The notes under the pieces are model-generated. The model ran no database searches. It was not told the DNA's origin and saw only the letters and a program-made list of their open reading frames with translations. The position numbers and the translations under genes are program-made. From Glandiceps talaboti (taxonomy: Eukaryota; Hemichordata; Enteropneusta; Spengelidae), in the NCBI RefSeq assembly GCF_964340395.1, contig NC_135549.1:12288842-12352841 (forward strand): 64,000 nucleotides of DNA, given 5' to 3'. The first letter of the stretch is position 1, and every line of letters starts with the position of its first letter. This document shows, piece by piece, positions 28,645 to 40,590 of the stretch.

Positions 28645-31600
28645 TTAAAAAGGCCTTGATGGTGGTGAAAGGACATTTGACATTGCATTTTCTGGAGTTG
28701 ATGTGGGTGAATTGCCTTCTTTCAACTTTTTAAGATCCCTAGCAAGCAGTGCATAGGTGTCTCTGGCTGTTTTAATCTTGGCTTCAGCATACAGAATCAA
28801 AGCTTTCTGGAATGCAAGGACTCGGTCTCTGTGGTACTTCACAATCTGAAAAAGATAGATAATGCAGTTATCAAAATATGATCACATAATGAGCAGAAGA
28901 AATCCAATCACTAGTAGCCCACAAAAAAAGTATGCCTGATGTATAGCGCCCTCATGAGTTGAACTATAACACAATTACTCCTTTTGTTTATGTAGCTCAC
29001 CTCTTTCTTGGCTACTTCAGATACCCTGTCATATGCAGCTTCAGCTTCTTGTTTTGCATCTTCAGCCTGGAATGTGACAGAAAATATCTCATTAGCATTC
29101 ATACCACACTTCCATGTACACATAATGGGCTATTTCACCTTCTGGACCTCTCATGCATCAGCCAACTCATCTCAACTGAAGACAGACTGGTTATTAAAGG
29201 CTGACCAACACATTATACCAAGGAATCTAACAATGTGGTAAATTAATTCAGGCCTTCAGTGGATGTGAACAACAAACTATTAGTAAGAAATATTTATATA
29301 AGTAACAGTTCTGTGCCATGGGTTTTAGTCTATCTTATTTGGACTGCAGTAATTAATTGGATACAAGGGGGGCAACATCTTTGCAAAACCATGAATAGCA
29401 AACTTATTCAATTCAAGGAATTTATAATTTGCTTTAAAACTACTCTTCATAATATTAATAATAAAGCGAATTTATAATGCAGCTGTTCTCTGAAGACCTC
29501 CACGCACAGACACAGAACTACTTACAAAATGAGAGGATACAGAGAAAGAATTTGAAAACATGGAAGGATGTAGAGAGAAGTTTGAAAGTGAGTGAGAGTT
29601 AAGATTGAAATAGGTAAGTTTTAAGGGCAGAGTAGAAGGAAGACTTAGAGTGAGAGTGACGAAGACTGTGGAGAAGACTGTTCCATTTCATCAATTATTA
29701 TCATGTTAAATATAAATTGCAATGAAACATGACCTCAACTATTGTTTGTACTTACAGCATCTCTCTTCTGTGGTTTTGCTTTCTCTAATGTCTTTGTTGC
29801 ATTTTCCAAATCTATCATTTTACAAGTTCTTCTAAACAGCATTTCCTAAAAACGAGGCAAATTTGTTATACATGGTGTTAGGAGTTCTAAAAATGAGAAA
29901 GCTTTTAAAGTTGCACTAGCTGCAACTACAAAGTTGAAACTGGTTTGTTAGATAAAATGACTTTATACTCGTAGTATTGTTCATGATGAGATGTATTGAA
30001 TCTCCTGTGGGTAAACATATTTGTGTAAAAATACATATAGTGTGGAACAATACGTGTATATCCAATTAATTAATTTTTGGGTCCACACCAAAAAACAATT
30101 TTGTCACCCAAAATTCACATTTAAATTGATGGCTGTAATCAGTACAAAAGTGCACTAAAGGCTGAAATAATTCTGACTGGACTTTTCAAGTGTACTAAAG
30201 GCAGAAATACGTATAACTAGACTTTTCCTATAAGCTGATAGAAGTATTAATAAACACAAATGTACTACAGGCAGAAATAAGTTTGCCTGAACTTTTCCAC
30301 TAAGATCAATTCAGTCAAGTTATCCTTTGATTATTGGAATCAGTGCCTAAAGAGTTCAAAGATGTGTACCTTCTCTGATTCCTGGTACCTTTAATACATA
30401 GAGGTTATTATTGGAATCTATGCCTAGAGAGTTCCTAAATAAACATGAGAATGTGTACCTTCTCTGATTCCTGGTACCTTGCATAGAGGTTATAATTGGA
30501 ATCTATGCCTAGAGAGTTCCTAAATAAACATGAGAATGTGTACCGTCACTGATTCCTGGTACCTTGCATAGAGGTTATTATTGGAATCTATGCCTAGAGA
30601 GTTCCTAAATAAACATGAGAATGTGTACCATCTCTGATTCCTGGTACCTTGCATAGAGGTTATTATTGGAATCTATGCCTAAAGAGTTCCTAAATAAACA
30701 TGAAAATGTGTACCTTCTCTGATTCTTGGTACCTTGCATAGAGGTTATTATTGGAATCAATGCCTAAAGAGTTCCTAAATAAACATGAAAATGTGTACCT
30801 TCTCTGATTCCTGGTACCTTGCATAGAGGTCTAAAGAGAAACCAAGGGTGTTTTCATCATTCACTACAAACACTTCAACACCTTGTTTATAGTCCTCCAG
30901 AGCATGGGAAAATTTGACTAGCATACTGCAGAAATGAAAAGAAGTTGGTATTAGCTTGGAAAGCAATCATCATCTAGAACATGGGCACATTTAATTAATA
31001 CACTGCAGAAGAGAATAGAAATGTTTGTGTTAGGTCGAAGGCTAATTATTTCACATTCACTGGGATATTCACTTTACAGATGTACTCTATGGATAAGAAA
31101 TTGTCTATAATACACTATATTGCCATCTAGAAAACGACCAGATGTTGCACTCGGATCATACAGCTCTAAATCTGATTATTCTTACTTTGAATACATGAAT
31201 GTGTAGCAATTTACCATCGTTGACCAGGCCATATATACAAATCTACTCAGATTCCCTCATGTAACAATAATGGCGTTATACAATAATATGCTACATGCAT
31301 GTAGTACAAAACAAAACATATATTTACAGAGAGCTAAGATTTGTTTCTATATGTGGTGCACTTGCTTAGCTAAATTTTTGTGCATCACTCAGACAAAAAG
31401 TCTCAAGTTGGAGATCAACCCCAGTTTACAGAGACCACAGTTCCTGTATTAGAGGGACTGGTATATTTGTCAATAAAAAACTTTCATTGTGAGTTGATTA
31501 GTCATTAAGGTGCAATGCTTGATTTTAATAGCTTTACAATTTGGAATCAAATGATGATTTTCAAACCCACCATAATTTAATAGCATTCCTTATATGTTGA

Positions 31601-34600
31601 CGTTAAAGAAATTGTATCGACAATGTGTTACAATTTAAGCATAGACTTTCAGAATCAGAGAAAAACATACTATTCATAATGCCTCAACCATGAAACCCTC
31701 TGACTGTGTCAGAGTGCAGTTGAATATTTTTACTTTAGAAATATGACATTTTCTTACTTGTTTGCAGTTTCACTGTCACCTTCAAGAATACCTCCACCGA
31801 GATTTAAAGTAGTTGATAAATGAGAATAGCCTCCCACTAATCCTACAAGAATATAGAAAGGAAAGATACAATTATGATGGTCACCACACTATGTCTAAGT
31901 AATTATCAATGACCAAATATCATGCCATAGCTTATCAACCTAGTAAATACTTTTTTTAAAGTAATACTTTTACAACCTTGGCATCCTACTCCTCAAGGTT
32001 GTGCCTGACAAGAAGCAATGCCTTCACTGAAAATGATAAACCTTTGCCTGAACCTGTATATGTACCATGCTCCAACTTGACATCAGTAGCAAGTGGTTTT
32101 CAGACTAACTATAGTACATGTATGCCCTCTCTGAAATCAATACACCAATGCCTTCACTCAAAACAATATACCAATGCCTTCACTCAAAACAATATACAAA
32201 TGCCTTCACTCAAAACAATATACAAATGCCTTCACTCAAAACAATATACCTATGCCTTCACTCAAAACAATATACCTATGCCTTCACTCAAAACAATATA
32301 CAAATGCCTTCACTCAAAACAATATACCAATGCCTTCACTCAAAACAATATACCAATGCCTTCACTCAAAACAATATACCTATGCCTTCACTCAAAACAA
32401 TATACAAATGCCTTCACTCAAAACAATATACCAATGCCTTCACTCAAAACAATATACCTATGCCTCCACTCAAAACAATATACAAATGCCTTCACTCAAA
32501 ACAATATACCTATGCCTTCACTCAAAACAATATACAAATGCCTTCACTCAAATCAATATACCAATGCCTTCACTCAAAACAATATACCTATGCCTTCACT
32601 CAAAACAATATACCTATGCCTTCACTCAAAACAATATACCTATGCCTTCACTCAAAACAATATACCTATGCCTTCACTCAAAACAATATACCAATGCCTT
32701 CACTCAAAACAATATACCTATGCCTTCACTCAAAACAATATACCAATGCCTTTACTCAAAACAATGTACAATGAATGCCTTCACTTAAAACAATATACCA
32801 ATGCCTTTACTCAAAACAATGTACAATGAATGCCTTCACTCAAAACAATATACCAATGCCTTTACTCAAAACAATGTACAATGAATGCCTTCACTTAAAA
32901 CAATATACCAATGTCTTCACTCAAAACAATATACCAATGCCTTCACTCAAAACAATATACCAATGCCTTCACTCAAAACAATATACCAATGCCTTCACTC
33001 AAAACAATATACCAATGCCTTCACTCAAAACAATATACCAATGCCTTCACTCAAAACAATACACCAATGCCTTCACTCAAAACAATACACCAATGCCTTC
33101 ACTCAAAACAATACACCAATGCCTTCACTCAAAACAATATACCAATGCCTTCACTCAAAACAATACACCAATGCCTTCACTCAAAACAATACACCAATGC
33201 CTTCACTCAAAACAATATACCAATGCCTTCACTCAAAACAATATACCAATGCCTTCACTCAAAACAATATACCAATGATTTCATTGAAAACAATATACCA
33301 ATGCCTTCACTCAAAACAATATACAATGTATGCCTTCACTCAAAACAATATACCTATGCCTTCACTCAAAACAATATACCAATGCCTTTACTCAAAACAA
33401 TCTACCTATGCCTTCACTCACAACAATATACCAATGCCTTTACTCAAAACAATGTACAATGAATGCCTTCACTTAAAACAATATACCAATGCCTTTACTC
33501 AAAACAATGTACAATGAATGCCTTCACTCAAAACAATATACCAATGCCTTTACTCAAAATAATGTACAATGAATGCCTTCACTTAAAACAATATACCAAT
33601 GCCTTTACTCAAAACAATGTACAATGAATGCCTTCACTCAAAACAATATACCAATGCCTTTACTCAAAACAATGTACAATGAATGCCTTCACTTAAAACA
33701 ATATACCAATGCCTTTACTCAAAACAATGTACAATGAATGCCTTCACTTAAAACAATCTACCTATGCCTTCACTCAAAACAATATACCAATGCCTTTACT
33801 CAAAACAATGTACAATGAATGCCTTCACTCAAAACAATATACCAATGCCTTTACTCAAAACAATGTACAATGAATGCCTTCACTTAAAACAATATACCAA
33901 TGCCTTTACTCAAAACAATGTACAATGAATGCCTTCACTTAAAACAATCTACCTATGCCTTTACTCAAAACAATGTACAATGAATGCCTTCACTTAAAAC
34001 AATATACCAATGCCTTTACTCAAAACAATGTACAATGAATGCCTTCACTTAAAACAATCTACCTATGCCTTCACTCAAAACAATATACCAATGCCTTCAC
34101 TCAAAACAATATACCAATGCCTTCACTCAAAACAATATACCAATGCCTTCACTCAAAACAATATACCAATGCCTTCACTCAAAACAATATACCAATGCCT
34201 TCACTCAAAACAATATACCAATGCCTTCACTCAAAACAATCTACCTATGCCTTCACTCAAAACAATATACCAATACCTTTACTAAAAAGATGTTACTCAC
34301 TTAATTGAATGAAAACCATTTTATTAAAATGTTCACTTGCTTCTTTCAGAGCTGCAAGTTTATCATTACAATTGTCTCTCTCTTTCTGAAAAGTGTCATC
34401 AACATCCCGATGGCCTCCTTTCCGTGCTTCATCCATTGCTTTGGAAAGATTACTTAGAAGATTCTTCTTAATTTTGGCTCTTGTTGGTGCCTACAACAAG
34501 GACAGATTTAACAAACATTACAATTTAATTCTAGTAGATGTATTAGATCAAGTACTGGTTGGTACGTCTACTTCATCTCTGTTTTTGAATGACTTTGTAT

Positions 34601-37600
34601 TCTCCATTCTTTATCACTGTAATTGAGTAATTTGGAAATGTTTTATCTATGTTTTGTAAGTTGACTTCATCCCTTTTGCATGTACAGCTGAGGTCAAAGA
34701 TCAAAGGTCAAATACATGTGTCACTTACCTCTGTTTCTGTAAGAAATTTGCCTAGTGTTTCATTTTTTCCTAGTAACTCATGTCTTAAAACCAACTGCAA
34801 ATATTTTTCTAGACTACGACAGTCTTTGTGAAATTCATCCCCTATGAGTGTTTTACTACTGCTGCCTAGCTGTTTCTTAGATTTGGCTTCTGCTCCTGAG
34901 GCTGAAACACCTGGTTTCATTGGCAGTGGGGGAAGCTGTAATTATGATAGACAGGATAACGGCAAAGTTAGTAACTATCAATCAATTCAGTAACTATAAG
35001 TAGTAATTCACAATATGTTGTTATGGATAAGGGAAAGTATAGCTTAACAGTAATATCCCATTTGTCATAGCAAACATTCTACTTGTTACATTAGAAAATT
35101 CTCTGTTGAATATCACTGCTTCCAGTGTAAGCAAACTAGTTTTTGTTTATAATTATATCATTTGAAATCACTCATGTAGTGCATTATATTGCCATTACCT
35201 ACTTGCAAAACATAAAGTACTACAACAAGTAACACTGAAGTAAAGCACTTTCTCTATGTGCTATACTTGTTTATAGCATTCATATCAAGTGTAAAAGTAT
35301 ACCGTTGCAATTGGTTTCATTATAAGCCTAGCATGTGGCCTTTCTAATGTGGTCAATTAGCAAATGAAACAGTACACTTTTACACTTGATATGGATGCTA
35401 TAAATGACTGTGATACATACAGAAAATGATTTACTTTGGTGTTCTGGGTTGTATTGGCTTACTGCCTAAGAATTACAAAATCAAGTACAACATTTCTGTA
35501 GTTTCAAAGGTGTGAGCTGTCGATGAAAAACTTAGTTACACGTAGCTATCTGGTGTGATTGCATCTTATTATTTTCACTGATTTGAGAGGAGAAAAACAG
35601 AAAGTTTTGGTGAAATAATTTCCTGAAGATTTAATTGAAAAGAAAAGAGATATTACTGAAAATGGGGGGAATTAAAATATTGCATTCCTCATCAAAATAA
35701 ATGTGGTTAAAGATGTACTTACAATAATTCCTATGACATCATGTTGTGTTATTAGACAATGTTCCAACCACTGGAAATCTTCATACTGCCTTACGACTGT
35801 CACTTCCTGGTTACTTTCATCTAACTATAAGGAAACAGGAAAAGTTTATTAGAGTTTAGTGTTCCATCAAAGTACAACTTAGTATGGAAAGGGGAAGGAT
35901 TGATCAGATTTGGTCGGTATCGGTTTAGAGGCCCAGTTTAGATTAGGATTAAAATGAAAAACAGTTGTCAGGTGGAGTTATATAGAAAGGTTGTTCATAA
36001 CAAATAATGCTTTATAATCCATATGTCTCTACTGATAAGATAACACCTACATGAGAGCCTGGGATTTGAAACCCTGGCCTTCAAGCTTACTAATAAAGGA
36101 AATGGGAAGAGTTGATTAGACTGGGGTTCTATTTATTATCTAGTGTCAGGCTTCCCCTAACAAGGTCAGACATGCTTTAATCAAACAATCCTATCAACTC
36201 AGTCACAACTCACACACTTGTGGACATGTAAATTGTACAAAAAACCAGATGTAAACTGAAAGTGCTACCTAAGGTTACTTTCTCAATATTTTGGCTGACT
36301 TTAGCTTGAACAGAATTATTATACTAACATACATTTTTGACAACCCTTTCTTAAGGCTAGCAAGCTTTATAAATAAAATTCTGAAATCAAAAACAAGTAG
36401 GGCTAGTAGACCCTTTACAGTCTAGGGAGTGTCGTTGGCAGAAGGGCTTTTTTGTATGTACAGATATCTATTGCATAATTGTACTTGAATATCCTTGTAC
36501 TCATCTTCTACATAGGGCTAACCATTTATTGACGTACATGTATTACTGCGATGCTCCACATCAGAAGGGGGTCACAATGACACAGAACATAGCAGTAACA
36601 CGTCAGCGAATGGTTAGCTCTGTGTAGTCAATGAGGGCGCACAATACAAGGATATTCAAGTACGTATTACGATGCGGTAGATATCAGTACATACAAAGCA
36701 GCCCTTTCTGCTAGTGACGTTCCCAAGACTGTTGAGAGTCTAGTAGTGCTAATAAGTTCATAAGAATGTATTCAGTTACTCACTTAACATACCAAGCTCT
36801 CAAATTTTGCTTTACATAACGTCTTCAACTATTGTCTTCAACACTAAACTGTTCTTATACTGGGAGGAGAGTGGCACTTTTATAACAAAAGGATTCCACC
36901 ACAGTCACAAGAATTTCACTTTGAATTTTTTTTTTATGCGCTCTCTATCTCACATCACGATTTCGTATATAAATATTGGAAATGCCTTGTGGTTTTGTTA
37001 TCATTCCAATGTCCAATTATTTATGTTGTTTTGTGCACCTTACTTTTATTCATTGTTGGACAGTGAATATTGACGAGAGATGTTTTACAATGAGGGGAAT
37101 AGGCACTTGGGAGTCATGACTTTTCAATGTGTAAGTATTGACATTAAGTTAGACTCTGAGATTTAACTTACATCTAGGACAACACTTCACAGTTTTAAGA
37201 AATATGAAAGCATTGTCATCTGGTTTCACAGGTGCATAACTTTTACGTATATTACATTTTTTTGGAAATGTTTGTTCTGACTGTCACAGATCAAACAAAA
37301 TGAGCGATATCTATCAAAAACATAGCCAAACACAAACAGTAAATGTCACAGAAGTTTCTTTTTCAATGTTCAAAAACAGTTGACTGTTTTAACCAGAAAT
37401 TAAGTGTTCACAGACAGTCAGTTTGAGAACACATGTATAGCCTACCTTTGTCGTTTTGACATCATATTTGATAACATCACCATCTTTAGTGGCTCCTATG
37501 ACTTGTACACTATACCAGGGCTGAAATGGTTTCTCTGAAACAACATCACCATTGGCATCTTGAAATGTATCCTGAATGATATAGAAAGTATGAGATGGAA

Positions 37601-39233
37601 GAATTATCTGAAACCTTCCTGTTTGTGGTCAATTGTTCTGTCATTTAACGAATGTCATGAATAATATGAGGTTATTACCCGATTTCACCTCTTCATTCAT
37701 TGTATTGCCATGAATGGCGTTTCGGCATCATGACAAAAGTCGCTAGAAAAGTGACAGGCTTGTGGCTACAGCTCTGTTACAACCCTGTGCCATCTTTGCT
37801 GATATAGACTTACATGTACGGGAAATGTTACAGGGTCTGCAGAGGACCTGTTAGAGGGGTACAATTGTATTTGGTGTGTACATGTAGCTCACATAATGGA
37901 TAGAAGTTCAAAAGCTGATACCATGAAATGAATATTTTTTATAGTTATACTTACAGCTACATTTGTTAATGAAACTGTCACACTGAAAAACATTCAATAC
38001 ATTCATGTTTATCACTAGCTGTATTCTTATATCACTAGCTGTATTCTCATATCACTAGCTGTATTCTCATATCACTAGCTGTATTCTCATATCACTAGTA
38101 GCTGTATTCTCATATCACTAACTGTACTCTCATATCATTAGCTGTATTCTCGTATCACTATTCTCATCACTGGCTGTATTCTCATATCACTAGCTGTATT
38201 CTTATTACCACTAGCTGTATTCTTATTACCACTAGCTGTATTCTTATTATCGCTAGCTGTATTCTTATATCACTAGCTGTATTCTCATATCACTAGCTGT
38301 ATTCTCATATCACTACATGTCATGTAGCTGTATTCTTATATCATTAGCTGTATTCTTATTACCACTAGCAGTATTTTCATATCACTAGCTGTATTCTTAT
38401 TATCGCTAGCTGTATTCTCATATCACTAGCTGTATTCTTATATCATTAGCTGTCTTCTCATATCACTAGCTGTATTCTCATATCACTACATGTCATGTAG
38501 CTGTATTCTTATATCATTAGCTGTATTCTTATTACCACTAGCTGTATTTTCATATCACTAGCTGTATTCTCATGTCACTATGTGTTCTCATATCACTAGC
38601 TGTATTAGGTATTCTCACATCACTAGCTCAGGACCTGAGACAACACTATTATCTTTGTTTTAGTTGTTTGCAAGGTCGTATCAGGCCAACGGTCTCCCTT
38701 TTTATGCCCGGAAGTAACCTACTGTATCCTATACGACACCAAGCATTACATGGACTATTTGTTATTATGATTCATGCAATAGTACTCTAGAGAGATCTCC
38801 TGTATCTTTTGACTGTAGTGCTAGCCTATAGCGATTAGAACTACGAGTACTAGAAGTAATGTGTGAACTTGTGCCTTGACAATCAAATATCATGAGAGAC
38901 AAGCAGTACAATTAAAAAGAATATAATATTCTGAACACTTATATTATGTGGCCGCTACTTCGCTGCCCACACAGGGAAAGAAGCGACAATAAAACTTGAT
39001 TTGATGTGGGCGGCGACGAGTTGGTAGTATTCATTCCACTGTTCCAGTTGAAGTGACATTAATTATAAGTTAGGACATGGACGATCAAATATACATGGCT
39101 AAAATCTGTATTACCGCTTTCTATGAATCTATAATCTATACACTATATCGGAGCCTAACACACATTACAAACACTTAAATGTTGACCACATACTCACCAT
39201 ATCTCATCACCAAACGTGTCATTGATTTTTCAT
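28645..39233 (-). CDS. PX-BAR sorting nexin, SNX5/SNX6/SNX32-like, 11 exons
   Basis: Exons in gene order: 39233-39198 (tentative first), 37982-37955, 37571-37446, 35824-35723, 34935-34729, 34490-34301, 31842-31758, 30925-30799, 29845-29756, 29066-29001 and 28845-28645 (stop TAA). Exons 2-11 join in phase with GT-AG introns. With the tentative exon 1 the length is about 418 residues, close to SNX5/SNX6 (404-406). Residues about 13-165 are the PX domain (VTVVRQYEDFQWLEHCL; PPLP before its C-terminal half). Residues about 180-400 are a coiled BAR region with family-like stretches such as RDVDDTFQKERDNC, LFRRTCKMIDLENA and YHRDRVLAFQKALILYAEAK. SNX5/6 proteins pair with SNX1/2 on endosome tubules in retromer/ESCPE-1 retrieval; that role is from the family. 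As read, exon 1 has its ATG one base out of frame (see findings). Assignment to SNX5/6/32 rather than another SNX-BAR is by motif resemblance. Confidence 0.87.
30363..30834. repeat. 85-bp tandem repeat containing an exon end and 5' splice site
   Basis: Units start at 30363, 30451, 30536, 30621, 30706 and 30791; the last five are spaced exactly 85 bp, the first 88 bp. The rightmost copy is the real 3' end of sorting nexin exon 8 with its donor (minus strand, ...GAGAAG|gtacac at 30799/30798). The other five carry degenerate copies of the last ~36 exon bases plus donor, in the following intron. Confidence 0.92.
32141..34290. repeat. Large 26-bp minisatellite in a sorting nexin intron
   Basis: About 80 copies of a unit atgccttcactcaaaacaat + atacca, with variants atacct and atacaa and a 29-30-bp class (gtacaatga insertion) dominating 32760-34050 in alternation with normal units. 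The array stops 10 bp before the exon-6 donor (34301). Since 26 is not a multiple of 3, all three plus frames stay open and repeat every 26 codons. The overlapping 79-283-codon frames are therefore artefacts, antisense to the gene. Confidence 0.97.
35270..35404. repeat. Inverted repeat (hairpin), about 135 bp
   Basis: Arm 35270-35300 (tttatagcattcatatcaag...) is complementary to 35375-35404 (...cttgatatggatgctataaa) over about 30 bp with one or two mismatches, around a ~70-bp loop. It lies in a sorting nexin intron and may be a small MITE or an intronic hairpin. Confidence 0.7.
36418..36731. mobile_element. Foldback MITE, about 314 bp, with ~145-bp arms
   Basis: Arms 36418-36567 and 36586-36731 are inverted copies with moderate divergence: outer ends cagtctaggga / tcccaagactg, then tgtatgtacagatatcta / tagatatcagtacataca, then acttgaatatccttgta / tacaaggatattcaagt, then gctaaccatt / aatggttagc. 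It sits in an intron of the sorting nexin gene. No target duplication is certain. Confidence 0.75.
38001..38635. repeat. 20-bp minisatellite next to the sorting nexin exon-2 acceptor
   Basis: About 29 copies of atatcactagctgtattctc with variants (ttatta-ccactagc, catgtcatgtagctg). A block of roughly 180 bp (near 38290 and 38475) appears duplicated as a higher-order unit. The array starts about 30 bp upstream of exon 2 (37982) on the transcribed strand, so it overlaps the likely branch-point region. Confidence 0.94.
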
Positions 39234-39364
39234 ATCACTTATACGTTGTAACACACCTCTGCGCAAAGGTCACTTCCGCTTATGCATTTCTGCGCAGCAC
39301 TACGCCCCCAACGTTACGAGTTGTACGATGCGTTCGTTTAAATATTCAGTACGCGCGGCCTTGA

Positions 39365-39740
39365 GACGCAATGCATAGAAATATTGAACACAACTCTTTG
39401 AGAGATGTTTTCTGTTTTACTTCTTCGGTTTATTGGTGTCAATTAGGGTACAACCGTCAACATTTAACACAAAATAAAAACGAAGAAGGGCGACTGTTTA
39501 ATAAGCACAGCTGTGGTGAAATAATGGCATTCTTATTTTAATTAGGGAAATTTAATTATGACATTGACACTCGAAAAACCGTTGGGGATGTTCTAGTGTA
39601 CACAGGCGTCCAATACGTACATGTAATTCGACACATTGATACATCCACAGGGCTGCATGAGCAGTCAGACCACTATAGAGAATTCTCTCTAGTGGGATGA
39701 GCAATACAAAAACTTTTTTTTTTAACTTTTTTCTTCCAAT
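39365..39740 (+). pseudogene. Third, coding-less copy of the sulfotransferase 3' flank
   Basis: From agaaatattgaacacaactc onward this matches the 3' flanks of both sulfotransferase genes (from about 47260 and 62699): agagatgttttctgtttt, then gtcaa-catttaacacaaaa, then gagcaatacaaa. No sulfotransferase coding sequence precedes it; the sorting nexin 5' end lies there instead. It is the remnant of a third duplication unit or a breakpoint copy. Confidence 0.75.
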
Positions 39741-40336
39741 ATAAGGGACCGGTCAGTTTCTTCAGCCTGGGGGGGGGGGGCGCGGTGGATTCTTAAATTG
39801 GGCCGACAAAAAGTCACTGACCCCCCCCCCCTATCTGTAAAATCAAAAACAGGCTGACCCCGGCCCCCCTATCACTTAATTCTAAAACATGATGACCCCC
39901 CCCCCCCCCCCCATATATATAATATTCACATGACAGGTATTTTTGTATCATGGCTCAGTGTGGACTGCTTGACTGTCTTGCATCTACTTTATAAGATCCT
40001 GGGTTAGCACTATCATAATTGTAATTATTGACTACACAGGGTAAATATATTCCAAAAGGAGATTAATATCATCTTGACAGTGAGAGATATTGGAAAACAT
40101 GAGCAGGAAATATGTATATCTCTTAGGGGGTCTTAGGGGGTCTCCCCCTAGAAACCCTGGAGGTTTTTTACTCTGAAAAGTCAATTTTGAGACTATTCAG
40201 GCCCTTTCAGACAATAAATTCCAAGCTTTACAAGACAGCACCAACATGTAAAAGAAAAAATATATTTGAAATATTAAGTTTGATAGCATCCTGACAGTAA
40301 GAGGTAGGGGGAAGAGCTTGAGACTGGGACGTGTAA
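39741..40336. other. Poly-G/poly-C rich remnant region
   Basis: No gene. Homopolymer runs lie at about 39771-39780 (G), 39820-39830 (C) and 39897-39912 (C). The ggaccggtcagttt... / aaacatgaccccc... composition recalls the G-rich ends of the TIR element at 10740 and fragments at about 44612-44755 and 58906-59037, suggesting a decayed DNA transposon. Confidence 0.4.
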
Positions 40337-40518
40337 AATTGTTGTTTATTGGGTCATTTGTCTTAGCTGTAAATGCATCAAAACTACACGCAAAGTGTAA
40401 CAATATTGGTAAAGATGTTTGTCACGCCAGATGATTAAATGTAACAATGTTAATGAGTTTTTTGTCGGAACAGACGACGTTATGTTTCAGGTTTACGTTC
40501 GTTGTGTTAGTGTATGTA

Positions 40519-40578
<60 letters not shown>

Positions 40579-40590
40579 CATATATATATT
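40519..40590. repeat. (TA)n microsatellite
   Basis: Pure AT run with a short ttacatat break near 40575. It replaces a much shorter TA run in unit 2 (57126-57135). Confidence 0.95.

Noticed and set aside
28911-29123. 70-codon minus-strand frame as a separate small gene
   Set aside because: Its core is sorting nexin exon 10 (29001-29066) read through into both introns.
31978-34308. Series of repeat proteins up to 283 residues
   Set aside because: Open only because of the 26-bp minisatellite; it lies in an intron on the opposite strand, and three frames carry the same peptide repeat.
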